Position numbers and translations under genes: made by a program. DNA of 7,867 nucleotides from Anaerolineae bacterium CG2_30_64_16 (GTDB lineage Bacteria > Chloroflexota > Anaerolineae > CG2-30-64-16): the NCBI GenBank assembly GCA_001871755.1, contig MNXL01000163.1:1-7867 (forward strand), in the 5' to 3' direction. A model generated the notes under the pieces. That model did no database searches, was not told the DNA's origin, and was given only the letters and a program-made list of their open reading frames with translations. This document shows, piece by piece, positions 5,645 through 7,867 of this stretch. Each line of letters starts with the position of its first letter. The stretch's first letter is position 1.

Positions 5645-5673
5645 TTGCACCTGCTCCGAATACGGTGTAGAAT
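5645..5673 (+). promoter_or_regulatory. Sigma70-type promoter for the DUF2267-like gene and mscL
   Basis: TTGCAC (5645-5650, 3/6) and TAGAAT (5668-5673, 5/6) are separated by 17 bp. The expected start is near 5680, immediately before the stem-loop at 5681-5709. The leader to the ATG at 5805 would be about 125 nt. Confidence 0.6.
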
Positions 5674-5680
5674 ACCCGTG

Positions 5681-5709
5681 AGGCGCGCTCTGGCAAACCA
5701 GATGCGCCT
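5681..5709 (+). promoter_or_regulatory. 5'-terminal stem-loop in the leader of the DUF2267-mscL transcript
   Basis: AGGCGC (5681-5686) pairs with GCGCCT (5704-5709). Inside it, CTGG (5690-5693) pairs with CCAG (5698-5701) around a CAAA loop, with small internal loops GCT and AT. It would begin at the first or second base of the transcript, so it could protect the 5' end of the RNA. TTT follows (5709-5711), so a weak attenuator is an alternative. Further down, GCCAGC (5720-5725) can pair with GCTGGC (5760-5765), so most of the leader can fold. Confidence 0.55.
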
Positions 5710-5804
5710 TTCCCCTTGGGCCAGCGTCCCAGGGCATCGTGACCCCGCCGGGATGGCGTGCTGGCGCCATCGTGAACCTTTCTTTCCTGGAGGAGGTTAT
5801 CCAC

Positions 5805-6011
5805 ATGGACGAATTGATCAAGCTGGTTTCGGAGAAGACAGGGCTGCCCGAAGCGACCGCCAGGGTGGCCGTGGAAACAGTGCTCGGCTTTCTCAAGGAC
5901 AGACTGCCGGCGCCTATCGCGGGCCAGATCGACGGAGTGTTGAGCGGCGGCGCGGCCCCTGACCTGGGCAGTCTTGCCAAGGGTTTGGGCGGCATGTTTG
6001 GCAAGAAGTAA
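5805..6011 (+). CDS. Small DUF2267-like protein, 68 aa
   Basis: The start ATG 5805 is set by a very strong ribosome site, GGAGGAGGT, six bases upstream; a longer frame from 5739 lacks one. The protein begins MDELIKLVSEKTGLPEATA, followed by AVETVLGFLKDRLPAPIAGQ and a Gly-rich tail GGAAPDLGSLAKGLGGMFGKK. The first 45 residues form a two- or three-helix pattern typical of DUF2267-type small proteins, in which VxxKTGLxxxxAxxAVETVLxxLxxRLP is the recurring motif. It has no cysteines, signal peptide or membrane helix. The function is unknown. mscL starts 33 bp downstream on the same strand with no promoter between, so the two are likely co-transcribed; in other bacteria such proteins are linked with envelope or stress functions only loosely. 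The family name is a motif-level judgement. Confidence 0.85.
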   Translation: MDELIKLVSEKTGLPEATARVAVETVLGFLKDRLPAPIAGQIDGVLSGGAAPDLGSLAKGLGGMFGKK

Positions 6012-6044
6012 CCCGACCGTCACAGCGCAACAGGAGCGACCACC

Positions 6045-6484
6045 ATGCTCAAGGAGTTCAAGACATTCATCTTGCGCGGCAACGTGCTCGATATGGCCAT
6101 CGGCATCATCATCGGCGCGGCGTTCGGGAAGATCGTAACCTCGTTTGTCAACGACGTCTTATGCCACCCATTGGTTTGCTGCTCGGCGGGGTCGACTTCA
6201 GCGACCTCTTCATCACCTTGAAGGGCCAGCCCATGGCCACGCTGGCGCAAGCGCAAGAGGTCGGCGCGGTCACGATCAACTACGGCGTGTTCCTCAACGC
6301 GGTGATCGATTTTCTGATCGTGGCCTTCGTCATCTTCTTGCTCATCCGCCAGGTCAACAAGCTGACGGCCAAGCCAGCGCCAGAGCCTGCGGCGCCCACC
6401 ACCAGGGAATGCCCGTTCTGCAAGACGGAGATCCCGATCAAGGCGACCCGCTGCCCGCACTGCACCTCCGAGCTGAAGAGGTAA
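6045..6484 (+). pseudogene. mscL: Large-conductance mechanosensitive channel MscL, interrupted by a 1-nt frameshift
   Basis: MscL is the inner-membrane pentameric safety valve opened by membrane tension in hypo-osmotic shock. ATG 6045 (AGGAG at 6032-6036) begins MLKEFKTFILRGNVLDMAIG, the classic N-terminal helix plus TM1, up to VTSFVNDV at 6158. The frame then runs off to a TGA at 6219-6221. In the -1 frame it resumes exactly at the family continuation: CTT (6158-6160) then MPPIGLLLGGVDFSDLF from ATG 6161. It contains TM2 (YGVFLNAVIDFLIVAFVIFLL) and ends at the TAA 6482-6484. Reading C6158 twice restores NDVLMPPIG and gives about 146 aa, normal for MscL. The C-terminus carries CPFC...CPHC, a zinc-ribbon tail seen in some MscL proteins. 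One missing C (GTCCTT to GTCTT) explains everything, by mutation or by sequencing/assembly error. The fragments would be 58 aa and 107 aa. Confidence 0.88.
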
Positions 6485-6512
6485 GGGCGATCAAAATCTC
6501 AGGGGTTCACGC

Positions 6513-6551
6513 GCAACGGGGGCACCGCCGATGTGGCGATGCCCCCGTTGC
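6513..6551 (+). terminator. Strong hairpin downstream of mscL, terminator-like
   Basis: GCAACGGGGGCA (6513-6524) and TGCCCCCGTTGC (6540-6551) form a perfect 12-bp stem. CGCC (6526-6529) and GGCG (6535-6538) extend it around the loop GATGT. It begins 29 bases after the mscL stop. There is no T run after it, so termination is likely but not of textbook type. It may also serve the convergent lplA transcript or be a repeat copy. The rest of the mscL-lplA gap, 6552-6712, shows nothing recognisable. Confidence 0.6.
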
Positions 6552-6712
6552 CCTGACTGTAATGTCTATACTGCCGGGGCGGCCCATCATCCCGCCGTGT
6601 CCATCGCCCGGCCCGCCGGGGAAGCCATGCTCCCGGCCACCGAACTCCAACGATGTTTAGAGATGGCTAAGAAGGCATTTGGGAATTGTCTGGGTTTGGG
6701 GCGGTCACCTGA

Positions 6713-7702
6713 TCACCACAACAGGTTGAGGAGGTCGCCGCGGTCAATCGCGCCGACGTAGGGGGTGAGATCGATCGCTGCCAGTGCCGCTTCCAGGTCG
6801 GCGCGCTCATAGCGCACGCCGGCCAGCCGCGCCGCGCAGGCCGCCAGGTCCGCCGCCCCGGCGAAGTCCCCGGAGAACCGCACGGCCTGGATCAGGCCCC
6901 GGTCGGTGCTGATGTGGGCTTCGATCTTGCCGGTGGGCAGGACGCGCTCCTTGCGAGCGTCGAACGCCAGCGACTTGCCGTAGTTCCATTCCCAACTGGC
7001 GTAGCGTTCCACCGAGAGCTTTTGGATGGCGGCCCAATCCTGCGGGGTCAGTTTGTACTGCGGGATGGGGTCGGCGCCGTCGAAGATGCCCCGGATCAGC
7101 CGCCGCCGGAACTCGGAGATGTCCAGATCGATGCTGAGGAACTCGCTGATATTCGCAACGCGACTGCGCACCGACTGGATGCCTCTGGCTGTGATCTGCT
7201 CCAGCGACACGTCGAGCGCAGAGGCCACATCTTCCAAGCGCGAGTCGAAGAGCAGCGTGCCGTGGCTCCACATCCGGTTCCCGGTCCGATATTGGGCATT
7301 GCCGGAAACCTTGCGGCCGGCCACCACGATATCGCTGCGGCCGCCTGGCTCGGCCGGAACACCCAACTCGTGCAGCACGCGGATCACTGGCCCGGTGAAC
7401 TTGCGGAAGTTCTGGAAGCTCTCCGGCGTGTAGCGCGTGATGAAGCTGAAGTTGAGGTTGCCCAGATCGTGATAGACCGCGCCGCCGCCGGAGAGGCGGC
7501 GGACGACGATGATGCCGTGCGCATCGACGTACCTGGGGTTGATCTCGGCCAGGGTGTTCTGGTTCCGGCCGATGATGATCGAGGGTGCATTGACGTAGAA
7601 AAGCAGGAGGTCTTCTCCGGCAAACACGTTGCGCAGGAGATGTTCCTCGATCGCCAGGTTGATCCTGGGGTCGGTGATGTTCTCGTTGTCGACAAAGATC
7701 AT
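6713..7702 (-). CDS. lplA: Lipoate-protein ligase A, 329 aa
   Basis: The enzyme activates free lipoate with ATP to lipoyl-AMP and transfers it to the lysine of lipoyl domains (E2 subunits of 2-oxoacid dehydrogenases, GcvH) in the cytosol. The N-terminal catalytic domain has INLAIEEHLL, SIIIGRNQNTL at 41-51, the lipoate/ATP loop RRLSGGGAVYHDLGN at 68-82, and GRKVSGNAQ with the likely catalytic Lys131, followed by SHGTLLF. The accessory C-terminal domain runs from about residue 250 (GKIEAHISTDRGLIQAVRFSGDF in two parts) to the end. At 329 aa it matches two-domain LplA (E. coli about 338). The start ATG 7702 has GGAG (+ strand 7708-7711) five bases upstream. No lipoyl-domain protein or lipoate synthase gene is adjacent. 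It converges on mscL with a gap of 228 bp. Confidence 0.95.
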   Translation of the reverse strand: MIFVDNENITDPRINLAIEEHLLRNVFAGEDLLLFYVNAPSIIIGRNQNTLAEINPRYVDAHGIIVVRRLSGGGAVYHDLGNLNFSFITRYTPESFQNFRKFTGPVIRVLHELGVPAEPGGRSDIVVAGRKVSGNAQYRTGNRMWSHGTLLFDSRLEDVASALDVSLEQITARGIQSVRSRVANISEFLSIDLDISEFRRRLIRGIFDGADPIPQYKLTPQDWAAIQKLSVERYASWEWNYGKSLAFDARKERVLPTGKIEAHISTDRGLIQAVRFSGDFAGAADLAACAARLAGVRYERADLEAALAAIDLTPYVGAIDRGDLLNLLW

Positions 7703-7784
7703 GCGCGCTCCGGCAGTCTACGGCAGGTGTATTCTCAGTTTCTTGGGTTCGCTGTGGCCCCCGGATTATTGATAGTGCCTAACC

Positions 7785-7819
7785 CCCGAAATTCTTGTTT
7801 TTTGTGCAAGGATTTTGGG
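7785..7819. repeat. Imperfect palindrome upstream of lplA
   Basis: CCCGAAATTCTTG (7785-7797) pairs with CAAGGATTTTGGG (7807-7819): 13 pairs including two G-T, around a 9-nt loop of mostly T. It sits in the AT-richer, gene-free tail of the window (7703-7867), upstream of lplA. It begins with the string CCTAACCCCC (7778-7787), which also starts the repeat at 4828-4893 (4832-4841). It could be a repeat-family member or the terminator of a minus-strand gene beyond the window edge. No clear promoter for lplA was found here. Confidence 0.5.
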
Positions 7820-7867
7820 AGTGGCGGCTGTCGTCTTTTTGGTTCCGGCGTAAGCGCAGCGGCGTAA

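Noticed and set aside
5805..6011. The small Gly-rich-tailed protein as a RiPP precursor for the divergent radical SAM enzyme
   Set aside because: It matches a DUF2267-like helical pattern, has no Cys/Ser-rich core, and is transcribed with mscL. The radical SAM enzyme looks like a sulfatase maturase.
6914..7867. A 317-codon + strand frame opposite lplA
   Set aside because: It is the antisense shadow of a clear lplA gene; high GC keeps the frame open.

Overview
The window is GC-rich DNA with compact genes and several short palindromic repeats. My best guess at the source is an anaerobic or facultative member of the Chloroflexota (Anaerolineae/Caldilineae-like). This is an inference from protein style, GC content and the look of the repeats, and no single marker proves it. 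No rRNA, tRNA, CRISPR array, integrase or transposase gene was seen.

Layout. (1) Positions 1-444 hold the 3' end of a class III PLP-dependent aminotransferase gene. (2) Positions 445-1261 are a gene-poor stretch with the remains of a DUF3800-type gene and of the reading frame in front of it, then promoter-like sequence. It ends in a strong sigma70-type promoter whose -35 box lies inside a perfect 8+8 inverted repeat that looks like an operator. (3) Positions 1262-2931 hold two + strand genes: a conserved protein of unknown function and an internally duplicated winged-helix protein. A 33-nt palindrome lies between them. (4) Positions 2972-4072 (-) encode a winged-helix/double [4Fe-4S] ferredoxin-like protein, and 4183-5535 (-) encode an anaerobic sulfatase-maturase-type radical SAM/SPASM enzyme with a C-terminal SEC-C motif. 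Each has its own promoter. The maturase gene carries an in-frame 66-bp palindromic repeat. (5) Positions 5645-6484 (+) hold a divergent promoter, a structured leader, a small DUF2267-like gene and mscL. In this sequence mscL is broken by a 1-nt frameshift between its two membrane helices. A hairpin follows. (6) Positions 6713-7702 (-) encode lipoate-protein ligase A. Upstream of it is an AT-richer stretch with another imperfect palindrome.

Functional picture. The radical SAM enzyme and the Fe-S protein are oxygen-sensitive chemistry and may form a redox-linked pair. The + strand operon at 1262-2931 is probably regulated, possibly by its own winged-helix product. DUF2267-mscL looks like a small operon with a structured 5' UTR. 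LplA is housekeeping lipoate salvage. I found no convincing wholly new system. The most unusual items are the coding-region palindrome, the split mscL, the operator/octamer pattern and the duplicated winged-helix protein.
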